Assembly: GCA_001800015.1 (NCBI GenBank)
Contig: MGUO01000102.1
Span: forward strand, 1,564-7,860
DNA: 6,297 bases
Source of the DNA: Elusimicrobia bacterium RIFCSPHIGHO2_02_FULL_57_9
Lineage (GTDB): Bacteria; Elusimicrobiota; Elusimicrobia; UBA1565; UBA9628
Direction: 5' to 3'
Made by a program: the position numbers and the translations under genes
Shown here: positions 1 through 5,767 of the stretch, one piece after another
How the letters are laid out: every line of letters begins with the position of its first letter
Numbering within the stretch: position 1 is the stretch's first letter
The notes under the pieces: generated by a model
Database searches by the model: none
What the model was told of the DNA's origin: nothing
The model's input: the letters and a program-made list of their open reading frames with translations, nothing else

Positions 1-152
1 GACTCAAGGCCGGTTACGCGCCGCGGCGCGATGCCATTATCGATGAGATCGCCCGAGAGGCGCGTCCGGGGGACATGGTCCTGGTTATGGGCGCGCGCGA
101 CGCCAGCCTCTCCGAATTCGCTGCGCGCATTCTGGAACGCCTGAAACGCTAG
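1..152 (+). CDS. Mur ligase family protein, C-terminal end (MurC-like), partial
   Basis: Only the last 49 codons are present; the reading frame starts at position 3 and ends at TAG 150-152. The peptide contains PGDMVLVMGARDASLSEFAARI. The pattern of a small acidic turn (GD), a hydrophobic strand and then MGA(R/G)D followed by an amphipathic helix is what the third (C-terminal) domain of Mur ligases ends with; MurC of E. coli has a comparable LILVQGAGNIG segment. Mur ligases add amino acids to UDP-MurNAc in the cytoplasm during peptidoglycan synthesis, using ATP. The version here has GARD where classical MurC has GAG(D/N), so it may be a MurC-like or other Mur-ligase paralogue rather than MurC itself. 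The catalytic domains lie outside the window, so the substrate cannot be decided. Confidence 0.7.
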   Translation, partial: LKAGYAPRRDAIIDEIAREARPGDMVLVMGARDASLSEFAARILERLKR

Positions 153-844
153 AGCAGTTTGGCCGACTTGATGTAGTCCAGCTCCGGATAGTCCTTCTTT
201 AAGTAGGCGTTTCCTTCCATCTGGATGCGGCCCTGATCAGGTCCCCTGCCCCGCGGGGCTCCCTCGCCGTAGCCCTTATAAAGGCTGTTGACCACGTCCA
301 TACCTTCGACAACCTTGGCGAAAGGCGTAAAGCCCATGCCGTCGAGTTGGCCGTTGTCGGCGTAGTTTATGAAGAGTTGGGTGGTGCGGGTGTCGGGTCC
401 CGCAGTGGCGAAGCTGACCATGCCGGGTTTGTTGGACTGTCCGGCGGCTTTGTCATCCTTGATATTAACCTCGCGCCATTTGGCGGCGATATCAGGCGAG
501 CCGTGGATGCCGAACTGGACCATGAAGCCGTCGATGGCCCGAAAAAAAGCGATGTCCTCGAAAAAGCCCATTTTGACCAAATTGTAGAAACGATCCGCTC
601 CGTTGGGCGCCCAGTCGCGATGCCCTTCGAGGGTGAAGTCTCCTTTGGTGGTGTTCACGCGCACCTGGAAGACGCCGGGCGCTTGTTCGACGGCTTTCGC
701 GGGATTCATAAGGGCTTCCATGGGAGCCGGGGCTTGCGCCGGCGCGGCGGTTTTCGTTTCGGGGGCTTCCGTCAAGGGCCGGCAAGCGCCGGCGGCGAGG
801 ATGACGAATAACGAGAGCGCGGTCTTCCCAGTGTTTATTTGCAT
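149..844 (-). CDS. Cyclophilin-type peptidyl-prolyl cis-trans isomerase, exported, probable lipoprotein
   Basis: A 231-residue protein. Residues 1-20 form a short signal peptide (K7, hydrophobic core 9-18) ending in AAGA-C21. The lipobox is slightly non-standard, with A rather than L/V/I at -3, so lipidation is likely but not certain. An Ala/Pro-rich linker (about 22-55) leads into the cyclophilin domain (about 58-228). Residues matching the active site of human CypA are visible: F101-R102 (CypA R55), F107-M108-x-Q110 (CypA F60-M61-x-Q63) and QLFIN at 156-160 (CypA QFFI). The position of CypA W121, which contributes to cyclosporin binding, is Q166. The enzyme speeds Xaa-Pro isomerisation during folding of envelope proteins. 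ATG at 844 is preceded by AAGGGA (852-857, spacing 7), which overlaps the stop of the upstream gene. It is probably the second gene of a two-gene operon, and its stop overlaps that of the Mur ligase gene. Confidence 0.9.
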   Translation of the reverse strand: MQINTGKTALSLFVILAAGACRPLTEAPETKTAAPAQAPAPMEALMNPAKAVEQAPGVFQVRVNTTKGDFTLEGHRDWAPNGADRFYNLVKMGFFEDIAFFRAIDGFMVQFGIHGSPDIAAKWREVNIKDDKAAGQSNKPGMVSFATAGPDTRTTQLFINYADNGQLDGMGFTPFAKVVEGMDVVNSLYKGYGEGAPRGRGPDQGRIQMEGNAYLKKDYPELDYIKSAKLL

Positions 845-855
845 GCCTGGTTCCC

Positions 856-1203
856 TTAGGGCTTATCGACCTGAAAACGGCGGGGCGTCAAAGCCCCGAC
901 TTTCCCGGTTTTCTTTCCGCTGCTGATACGCGCGGTCACCCGGTACTCCCCGGATTTAAAGTCGGACCAATCATACCACCAAAACCCGCTTGCTTGGCGG
1001 CAGGGCTGCCAAGGGCCGTGATTGATGCAGATTTCAACGCCTTGGGCGTGCTTGGGCGCGCCGATGCGGAACGTGTATTGCGAAGAGCGGATCACTTCGC
1101 CTTCCTGCGGGTAATCCAGCACAGCTTCCGGCTCGGCCGCGGGCGCGGCAGCGGCTGTTCTTTTCTTGGTTATGGTTGTTATTTTTTCGCTTTTAATTCT
1201 CAT
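856..1203 (-). CDS. Small Ig-like/E-set-like beta-sandwich protein, function unknown
   Basis: A 115-residue protein with no signal peptide or membrane segment. The N-terminus (1-28) is Lys-rich and then Ala/Pro-rich and looks disordered. Residues 29-113 show the pattern of one immunoglobulin-like or carbohydrate-binding-module-like sandwich: LDYPQEGEVI, then YTFRIGAP, VEICINHGPWQPC, an aromatic FWWYDW stretch, GEYRVTARI and a closing RRFQV strand. The phrase 'VEI.I..GPW.P' followed by 'W.Y.W' and 'GEY.v.aR' resembles Ig-like repeats of bacterial surface proteins, but here it stands alone. C59 and C68 could pair if exported. The start is secure: ATG at 1203 has a near-perfect Shine-Dalgarno, AGGAGGAG at 1211-1218. 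It lies 11 bp upstream of the cyclophilin gene and is probably co-transcribed. No function can be assigned from sequence; glycan or protein binding is only a guess. Confidence 0.72.
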   Translation of the reverse strand: MRIKSEKITTITKKRTAAAAPAAEPEAVLDYPQEGEVIRSSQYTFRIGAPKHAQGVEICINHGPWQPCRQASGFWWYDWSDFKSGEYRVTARISSGKKTGKVGALTPRRFQVDKP

Positions 1204-1265
1204 GACAGGACTCCTCCTACAATTGATCCATTAATTATACCTTAATATTTTGTAATATTTGGTTC
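1204..1265. promoter_or_regulatory. AT-rich divergent promoter region between the Ig-like gene and hflK
   Basis: This 62-bp spacer is strikingly AT-rich compared with the surrounding genes. On the minus strand a perfect -10 hexamer TATAAT lies at 1239-1234, about 24 nt of leader before the ATG at 1203 if transcription starts near 1227; no convincing -35 is seen. On the plus strand a 10-bp unit is tandemly repeated (1243-1252 and 1253-1262, 9 of 10 bases identical). Its second copy supplies a -10-like TAATAT at 1253-1258, just 7 nt before the hflK ATG. The two promoters would overlap, so expression of the two directions may compete. Confidence 0.55.
1211..1218 (-). promoter_or_regulatory. Strong Shine-Dalgarno AGGAGGAG of the Ig-like gene
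   Basis: Read on the minus strand this is AGGAGGAG, with the AGGAGG core (1213-1218) 9 nt before ATG 1203. It fixes the start of the small Ig-like protein and contrasts with hflK on the other side of the spacer, which has no such site. Confidence 0.75.
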
Positions 1266-2324
1266 ATGGCGCGCGAACCTTGGGAAGAAGAGCCGGATAA
1301 GTCCAAACAGGAAATGCACGATTTTCTGGAAGCCCTGTCCAAGAAATTTTCCCAAGGCTTCGGCGGCCGGAAATCCTTCGTCCTGCCTTCGCTCATCGTC
1401 GCGCTCGGCCTGATAGGCGTGCTAAGCGCCGTCTACGCCGTTGAGCCCAGCGAGGAGGCGGTCATCCTGCGCTTCGGCCGCTACGTCTCCACCGAGCCCC
1501 CCGGGCTTCATTTCAAGCTGCCCTTCGGCATCGACCGGGCGGTCAAGGTCAAGACCAAGGTGATCCTTCAGGAGGAGTTCGGCTTCAGGTCCTCCGGGGA
1601 ACGGGGCTCGCGCACCGACTACACCGACCAAGGCCTCAAACAGGAATCCCTCACCTTGACCGGCGACTTAAATGTCGCCGATGTGGAATGGATAGTCCAG
1701 TATCAGATATCGGATCCCAAAAAATATCTTTTCAACGCGCGCGAGGTGCTGCAGAATTTAAGGGACGTATCGCAATCCGTCCTGCGCCGCGTGGTGGGCG
1801 ACCGCATCGTCAACGAGGTGCTGACCACCGGCCGCGTGGAGATCGCGGAGGAAGCCCACCGCCTGACCCAGGACGTGCTCGACCGCTACGACATCGGCAT
1901 CCGCATCGTGACGGTCAAGCTGCAGGACGTCAATCCCCCCGAGTCGGTGCGCCCGGCCTTTAACGAAGTCAACGCCGCCAAGCAGGAGCAGGAACAGGCC
2001 ATCAATCAGGCCGAGCGCGAATACAATAAAGTCATTCCCGAATCGCGCGGCAAGGCCGAGCAGAGCATCCGCGACGCCGAGGGCTACGCCACGGCCGTGG
2101 TCAACCGCGCCCAGGGCGACGCGGCGAGATTTCGCGCGGTGCTGGAGGCTTATCGCGTTTCCCCGAATGTCACCCGCACCCGGCTTTATCTGGAAACCAT
2201 GGAAGACCTATACGGCCGCGTTAAGTCGCTGACCATCGTGGATAAGGGCGTGCAAGGGCTTTTGCCGGTTTTCTCTTCGGGCCAAGTTCCGGCTTCACCC
2301 TCCGCCGCCGAGGCCGCGCGATGA
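1266..2324 (+). CDS. hflK: HflK, SPFH/band-7 membrane protein partner of FtsH
   Basis: A 352-residue type II membrane protein. There is a charged N-terminal tail (1-37), one transmembrane helix (about 38-59), then the band-7/SPFH domain beginning EPSEEAVILRFGR (60-72) with PGLHFKLPFGID (79-90). The hallmark HflK segments are present: LTGDLNVADVEWIVQY (131-146), VVGDRIVNEVLTTGR (176-190), LQDVNPPESV (219-228), the coiled-coil region with INQAEREYNKVIPESRGKAE (246-265) and the RLYLETMED stretch (306-314). In E. coli HflK and HflC form a large periplasm-facing complex that encloses and modulates the membrane protease FtsH. This version is shorter than E. coli HflK (about 419 residues), lacking its long Gly/Pro-rich ends. 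ATG 1266 is chosen by the HflK-like N-terminus although no Shine-Dalgarno is visible. The stop overlaps the start of hflC. Confidence 0.95.
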   Translation: MAREPWEEEPDKSKQEMHDFLEALSKKFSQGFGGRKSFVLPSLIVALGLIGVLSAVYAVEPSEEAVILRFGRYVSTEPPGLHFKLPFGIDRAVKVKTKVILQEEFGFRSSGERGSRTDYTDQGLKQESLTLTGDLNVADVEWIVQYQISDPKKYLFNAREVLQNLRDVSQSVLRRVVGDRIVNEVLTTGRVEIAEEAHRLTQDVLDRYDIGIRIVTVKLQDVNPPESVRPAFNEVNAAKQEQEQAINQAEREYNKVIPESRGKAEQSIRDAEGYATAVVNRAQGDAARFRAVLEAYRVSPNVTRTRLYLETMEDLYGRVKSLTIVDKGVQGLLPVFSSGQVPASPSAAEAAR

Positions 2325-3301
2325 ACTCCAATCGCGGCTTAGCTTCGCTCGCCGCCTTCTTCGCGGCCTTTATATTATTTAACGCTTCGATGTACACGCT
2401 CTCCGAGTGGGAGCAGGCCGTCATCACCCAATTTGGGCGTCCGGTGGGGGCTCCCGTCAACAGGGCCGGCCTTCACTTTAAACTGCCGTTTATTCAAATG
2501 GTGCGCCGGCTGGATAAGCGCATCCTGAACTGGGACGGCTATCCCAATCAAATTCCCACCAAGGACAAAAAATATATCTGGGTGGACACCACCGCCCGCT
2601 GGCGCATCGTCGATCCCCTGCTTTTCATTCAAACCGTCCAGACCGAATCCGGCGCGCGCCTGCGCTTGGACGGCATCCTGGACTCCGTCACGCGCGACAC
2701 GATCTCCAATCACAATCTGGTTGAGGCCGTGCGCAATTCCAACGCCATCTTGGACCGCGTGCGCAAAAAGCTGGAAGAAGTCCAAAAGAAGGGCGATCTC
2801 GCTCCCGGCGCCGAAGAGGAAGAGATAACCGGAGAGATCGAGAGAGTCACCGTCGGCCGCGAAGCTTTAAGCGCCATCATCATCGACAAGGCCCGCGCGG
2901 GCCTTAAGGAATTCGGCATTGAGATCATCGACGTACAGCTGCGGCGCATCGCTTACGAGGCCAGCGTCGAGGCCAAGGTCTACGAGCGCATGATTTCTGA
3001 GCGCCAGAGAATCGCCCAGAAAATCCGCTCGGTCGGGTTGGGGGAGCAGGCCAAGATTCAAGGCAAAATCAACAAGGACCTCCAGGGCATCGAGTCCGAG
3101 GCTTACCGCAAGGTGCAGTCCATCAAGGGTGACGCCGACGCCAAGGCCACCCGCATCTACGCCCAAACCATGAACTCCGACCCAGATTTCTACAGCTTCA
3201 CGCGCACGCTCGAGGCCTACCGAAGGGCCATACCCGCCGACAGCACGCTCATCTTATCCACCGATAATAAATTCCTTGAGTTCTTCCGCAAAAAATATTG
3301 A
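2321..3301 (+). CDS. hflC: HflC, SPFH/band-7 membrane protein partner of HflK
   Basis: A 326-residue protein, close to E. coli HflC (334). One transmembrane helix (about 7-26) is followed by SEWEQAVITQFGRPV (28-42) and AGLHFKLPF (49-57). The segment RILNWDGYPNQIPTKDKKYIWVD (67-89) is the HflC signature, as are DVQLRRIAYEASVEAKVYERM (204-224) and the closing DPDFYSFTRTLEAYRR (287-302). An acidic stretch with GAEEEEI (163-169) lies in the central region. It assembles with HflK into the FtsH-associated complex in the inner membrane. The start ATG overlaps the hflK stop by four bases (ATGA) and has a weak GAGG at 2310-2313, so translation is probably coupled to hflK. No ftsH is in the window. Confidence 0.95.
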   Translation: MNSNRGLASLAAFFAAFILFNASMYTLSEWEQAVITQFGRPVGAPVNRAGLHFKLPFIQMVRRLDKRILNWDGYPNQIPTKDKKYIWVDTTARWRIVDPLLFIQTVQTESGARLRLDGILDSVTRDTISNHNLVEAVRNSNAILDRVRKKLEEVQKKGDLAPGAEEEEITGEIERVTVGREALSAIIIDKARAGLKEFGIEIIDVQLRRIAYEASVEAKVYERMISERQRIAQKIRSVGLGEQAKIQGKINKDLQGIESEAYRKVQSIKGDADAKATRIYAQTMNSDPDFYSFTRTLEAYRRAIPADSTLILSTDNKFLEFFRKKY

Positions 3302-3327
3302 TTTCAACTTCCAGAAATGGCTATAGT
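3298..3327 (+). promoter_or_regulatory. Candidate sigma70-type promoter inside the hflC/response-regulator junction
   Basis: TTGATT (3298-3303, 4 of 6 with TTGACA) is followed after 18 bp by TATAGT (3322-3327, 5 of 6 with TATAAT). The usual distance would put the start of transcription at 3334, the A of the ATG of the response regulator, giving a leaderless mRNA. The -35 overlaps the hflC stop codon. A short motif match can arise by chance, so this is a prediction. Confidence 0.45.
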
Positions 3328-3333
3328 CAGTCT

Positions 3334-3732
3334 ATGACAAAGAGAAAAGTTGGTTTGCCGCGAGCCAAGGTCGTGATTATCGAGGACGACGCCGCTTTAA
3401 GGGAAAGCCTTGAGAAAAATTTGGCCAGGCGTTTCGACGTGACCGCCCTTTCCAGCGGGGAAGACGATATCGTGGGCCTGGTCGACAGCGTTGCCCCCGA
3501 TATTCTCGTGCTGGACGTCAACCTGCCCGGGCCGGACGGCTTTGAGCTATGCCGCAGAATCCGCGGCGGCGCCGAGTCCAAGGAAATCCCCGTTATCTTC
3601 ATGACCGCCCGGTCGGACGACGAGAGCTTCGTCAAAAGCCTGGATGTGGGGGGCAGCTCCTATATTGCCAAGCCTTTCCGGGTCGATGAGCTGCTGCTGA
3701 GAATCGAGTCCCTGCTGGGGCTGCCGATTTAG
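3334..3732 (+). CDS. Stand-alone response regulator receiver (REC) domain protein
   Basis: A 132-residue protein consisting of one receiver domain and no output domain, like CheY or Spo0F. Visible features are the acidic pocket EDD (17-19), the phospho-acceptor D61 in LVLDVNLPGPDG, switch T91 in FMTAR, Y110, and K113 in the KPF motif. The usual GAxDY before the lysine is replaced by GGSSY. It would be phosphorylated by a histidine kinase not found in the window. Two starts are possible: ATG 3334, used here, and TTG 3298, which overlaps the hflC stop as TTGA and adds 12 residues without resemblance to REC domains. ATG 3334 is preferred because residues 1-10 lead straight into the first strand and because of the promoter just upstream. 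It may also be read through from hflC. Confidence 0.88.
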   Translation: MTKRKVGLPRAKVVIIEDDAALRESLEKNLARRFDVTALSSGEDDIVGLVDSVAPDILVLDVNLPGPDGFELCRRIRGGAESKEIPVIFMTARSDDESFVKSLDVGGSSYIAKPFRVDELLLRIESLLGLPI

Positions 3733-3743
3733 CCGCCTGCCTG

Positions 3744-4550
3744 TCAGCGGGGTTTGCGGGCGACAAGGCTTGCGTAGGAGATTTGCCCGAAGAACTCGCC
3801 CGTTTTTGCGCGCCGGCGCGCCTCCGCCTTGATCGCCGCGGCCATTTCGGGGCCGATAGAGCGCGAGGAGGCGAGAAGATCGGCCCCGCGCTCGATGATG
3901 GTCAGCATATACCCCGGCTCGGATGATTCCACATACCCGTAGGTATCGAGCCGCGGGTTTAGAAACCCGGCGCAGGCCGCGAGTTTTGCCAAGCGCCGGA
4001 TGAGCCAGCGGTCGTGCACCAAGGCGGCCATCGCCGCCTGCACGCTCGCTTGAAGGGGGTCGAAGTCCCCGACTCCGACCGAGGCGGTGGAATAGTCGCC
4101 GTCAAAGACCGCCAGCCAGCCTCCGGACTTAAGGGCGCGGAAGGCCTGCTCAAGGGCAGTTTCCGGTTCAGGGAGGTGGCAAAGAGTCGTGTGAAAGACG
4201 ACCGCGTCAAAGGAGGCGTCTTTGAAGGGCAGGGACCGGGCGTCCCCTTTTAGGAAAGAAAGCCTCGCGATCCCGGAACTCAATTCGCGGGCTCTTTCCA
4301 AGAAAAGCTCGGAGAGATCTATTCCGATCGTTTCCGCGACTCCGGGCCGCCGGGCCAGTTTCCGGGCCACCGAGCCTGTCCCGCAGCCCACCTCGAGGAC
4401 CCGGGCTTTAGGGGGAAATTCAATCCGTCCTAGGTAGCTGTCCAGCATCCGGCCCTGCTGCGGGTCGGCGGCCCGCAGTTCGAGGACCTTGGCCAACCGC
4501 TCCTGCATCTCCAGAGGGGTGTGCGCGATCGCGGCATAGACATCGGGCAT
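3744..4550 (-). CDS. Class I SAM-dependent methyltransferase (Methyltransf_11/25 type)
   Basis: A 268-residue soluble protein. Motif I VLEVGCGTGS (51-60) binds S-adenosylmethionine; the acidic D78 in GIDLS would hold the ribose; GDARSLPF (102-109) carries the adenine-contacting aspartate; DAVVFHTTLCHLPEPE (115-130) and LKSGGWLAVFDGDY (140-153) complete the Rossmann-like fold in the order seen in UbiE/small-molecule methyltransferases. The C-terminal 100 residues are a helical cap whose substrate cannot be read from sequence. It lies 13 bp downstream of the DsbA-like gene and is probably co-transcribed with it. ATG 4550 has no good Shine-Dalgarno, fitting translation that depends on the upstream gene. 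The stop faces the response-regulator stop across an 11-bp gap. Confidence 0.88.
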   Translation of the reverse strand: MPDVYAAIAHTPLEMQERLAKVLELRAADPQQGRMLDSYLGRIEFPPKARVLEVGCGTGSVARKLARRPGVAETIGIDLSELFLERARELSSGIARLSFLKGDARSLPFKDASFDAVVFHTTLCHLPEPETALEQAFRALKSGGWLAVFDGDYSTASVGVGDFDPLQASVQAAMAALVHDRWLIRRLAKLAACAGFLNPRLDTYGYVESSEPGYMLTIIERGADLLASSRSIGPEMAAAIKAEARRRAKTGEFFGQISYASLVARKPR

Positions 4551-4563
4551 AGGGGCTCGCGCG

Positions 4564-5271
4564 CTAGGGATGCCTGGCCAGTTCCTCGTCGATCAGGGCC
4601 TTGAACTTTTCGTAGGGCTCCATCCCGGCGAATATCTTTCCATTGATAAAGGCGGTCGGCGTCCCCGTCACCCCGATTTTAATTCCGTAATCGTGATCGA
4701 TTTCAACCTCCTGGCGGTACTTGCCGGAGTCGATGCATTCCTTGAAGCGCGCGAGGTCCAGCCCCGACTGCTGGGCCAGTTCCACATAGAGCTCAGGGCC
4801 CAGACGCTTCTGGTTGAGAAAAAGGCCGCCGTGAAAGTCCCAGAACTTGCCTTGCTCATCGGCGCATTCCGAAGCCTCGGCCGCCGGTTTCGAGTTCTTA
4901 TGTTTCGGCAGGGGAAAATCTCGGAAAACAAATCGAACCTTGCCCTTGTCTACATACTCCGCTTGGAGCCGCGGCAGAATCTCCAGATAGAAAGCTTTGG
5001 AGTAGGGACATTGGTAGCTTCCGAAGGAGATTAAGGCAACCGGCGCCTCCTTGCCGCCCAGGGCAGGATCGTCGTCCTCATCGATGGCTCCTTGGTCAAG
5101 CCTAGCGGGGGAAACTGGGATTTTTCGAGATTCGGGGAGCTGCGCGTCGGCGCGCAATTCGGTAAATTCGCTCAGCGGGTCCTTATTCCAGTCAAGGCCC
5201 CGAGCTGTCGCGTTTGTCGCCAATAACAGCAGCGCGAATGCCGGCGCGGATTTTAGCCAAAATATCATCAT
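4564..5271 (-). CDS. DsbA/thioredoxin_4-like periplasmic protein with a CPYS active site
   Basis: A 235-residue protein with a signal peptide (about 1-23; hydrophobic 10-18, probable cut near ATA-RG). A linker (24-75) precedes a DsbA-type thioredoxin fold: VALISFGSYQCPYSKAF (78-94), VRFVFRDFPL (112-121), the helical insert with AEASECADEQGKFWDFH (131-147), the FKECIDSGKY segment (176-185) and the cis-proline loop VTGTPTAFING (201-211). The family normally has CPxC; here C88-P-Y-S91, read directly from codons TGT and TCC, lacks the second cysteine. C136 and C179 are positions commonly Cys in BdbD/thioredoxin_4 proteins. A monothiol protein could not make the usual active-site disulfide and might act as a reductase, isomerase or chaperone. 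Two ATGs start it (MM); GGGGAG (5280-5285) lies 8 nt before ATG 5271. It is the first gene of an operon with the methyltransferase. Confidence 0.9.
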   Translation of the reverse strand: MMIFWLKSAPAFALLLLATNATARGLDWNKDPLSEFTELRADAQLPESRKIPVSPARLDQGAIDEDDDPALGGKEAPVALISFGSYQCPYSKAFYLEILPRLQAEYVDKGKVRFVFRDFPLPKHKNSKPAAEASECADEQGKFWDFHGGLFLNQKRLGPELYVELAQQSGLDLARFKECIDSGKYRQEVEIDHDYGIKIGVTGTPTAFINGKIFAGMEPYEKFKALIDEELARHP

Positions 5272-5279
5272 TGTTCACT

Positions 5280-5285
5280 CTCCCC
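5280..5285 (-). promoter_or_regulatory. Shine-Dalgarno GGGGAG of the DsbA-like gene
   Basis: On the minus strand GGGGAG lies 8 nt before ATG 5271 and supports this start rather than the second in-frame ATG at 5268. Confidence 0.6.
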
Positions 5286-5311
5286 ATGTCGTTTAAGAAA
5301 TCAGAAACAGG

Positions 5312-5340
5312 ATTCTAGGTTTTTTCAGAGGGACTGGCAA
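5312..5340 (-). promoter_or_regulatory. Predicted sigma70-type promoter of the DsbA-like/methyltransferase operon
   Basis: On the minus strand TTGCCA (5340-5335, 5 of 6 with TTGACA) and TAGAAT (5317-5312, 5 of 6 with TATAAT) are separated by exactly 17 bp. The predicted start of transcription is near 5305, giving a leader of about 34 nt with the Shine-Dalgarno inside it. This is the best promoter match in the window. Confidence 0.65.
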
Positions 5341-5367
5341 GCCCAGAAGCGCGTGAGATGAGGCGGT

Positions 5368-5613
5368 TCATGCGCGTGGAAAGAGGCGATAGAAGACGTT
5401 GACCAGAGCCCCCAAGGTCGTCAGGGTGTTGATGGATGAGAATACGACGTCCCGGCGCCAGAAGGCATACACCGCCAAAGAGAAGCTTCCCAGAGACGCC
5501 AAGAGCAAAAATCCCAGGTTGACGGGGCAACGTCCGGCCTTGGCGGTATCCCAACATTGCGGGATCCAGGCCAAGGCGAAGGCGCCCACCCCCACGTAAC
5601 CGATCCATTCCAT
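5368..5613 (-). CDS. Small PQ-loop membrane protein, SemiSWEET/LAB_N-like
   Basis: An 81-residue protein with three predicted membrane helices (about 3-18, 31-51 and 57-76). WIPQCWDT carries the Pro-Gln pair (18-19) at the end of helix 1, followed by a short loop with AGRCPVNLG, then a helix ending in VYAFWRRD, and a third helix with SINTLTTLGALVN including N62. This three-helix plan is that of SemiSWEET sugar transporters, which dimerise to make one channel, and of the related lipid-A-disaccharide synthase N-terminal (LAB_N) domain. I cannot tell the two apart with certainty. The frame stays open to a GTG at 5721, but those 36 extra residues are basic and unlike the family, so ATG 5613 (MEWIGYVG) is preferred. 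No good Shine-Dalgarno is seen. The neighbouring permease suggests a transport locus but the two are divergent. Confidence 0.72.
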   Translation of the reverse strand: MEWIGYVGVGAFALAWIPQCWDTAKAGRCPVNLGFLLLASLGSFSLAVYAFWRRDVVFSSINTLTTLGALVNVFYRLFPRA

Positions 5614-5628
5614 GCTTGGATTCTTGTT

Positions 5629-5660
5629 CGCAACAAAACGTCCTAGGCGGCTTTGTTGCG
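5629..5660. repeat. 32-bp dyad: 9-bp perfect inverted repeat centred on CCTAGG
   Basis: CGCAACAAA (5629-5637) and TTTGTTGCG (5652-5660) are perfect inverted copies, and their axis coincides exactly with that of the palindrome CCTAGG (5642-5647). In all 13 of 16 base pairs across the 32 bp are symmetric. It lies 16-47 nt before the ATG of the PQ-loop gene. It could be a repressor operator or, in RNA, a leader hairpin. A further AACAA on the coding strand (5636-5632) could instead pair with TTGTT at 5628-5624 in a small alternative hairpin. Confidence 0.7.
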
Positions 5661-5767
5661 TCGGTAAGGGGAATCGTGAAAAATACCAAGGCGCCCTGGA
5701 AGCCAAGAGCCGCTTTTTCACTGTGTCAAAACTGCGGATTATAAAACGACCTTTCCACAGCTATCGA

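Noticed and set aside
347..811. A 154-codon open frame on the plus strand opposite the cyclophilin gene
   Set aside because: It is antisense to a well-supported gene and has a low-complexity Gly/Arg/Val-rich translation with no recognisable domain.
3298..3333. TTG 3298 as the main start of the response regulator
   Set aside because: The 12 added residues do not resemble a receiver-domain N-terminus and this stretch looks like promoter sequence; it is kept only as an alternative.
3730..3760. Possible bidirectional terminator between the response regulator and the methyltransferase
   Set aside because: Only a 4-bp stem (CCGC/GCGG) with a 10-nt loop is present and no T-run follows on either strand.
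4570..5034. A 154-codon open frame on the plus strand opposite the DsbA-like gene
   Set aside because: It is fully antisense to a gene with clear family motifs; its translation shows no domain and no ribosome-binding site was evident.
5614..5721. N-terminal extension of the PQ-loop protein from GTG 5721 (36 residues)
   Set aside because: The extension is basic and not hydrophobic, unlike the family, and covers the 32-bp dyad; the protein from ATG 5613 already matches the usual three-helix length.
5724..5729. Perfect minus-strand TTGACA as a -35 box
   Set aside because: No acceptable -10 hexamer occurs 16-18 bp downstream (the sequence there is TTGGCT-like).
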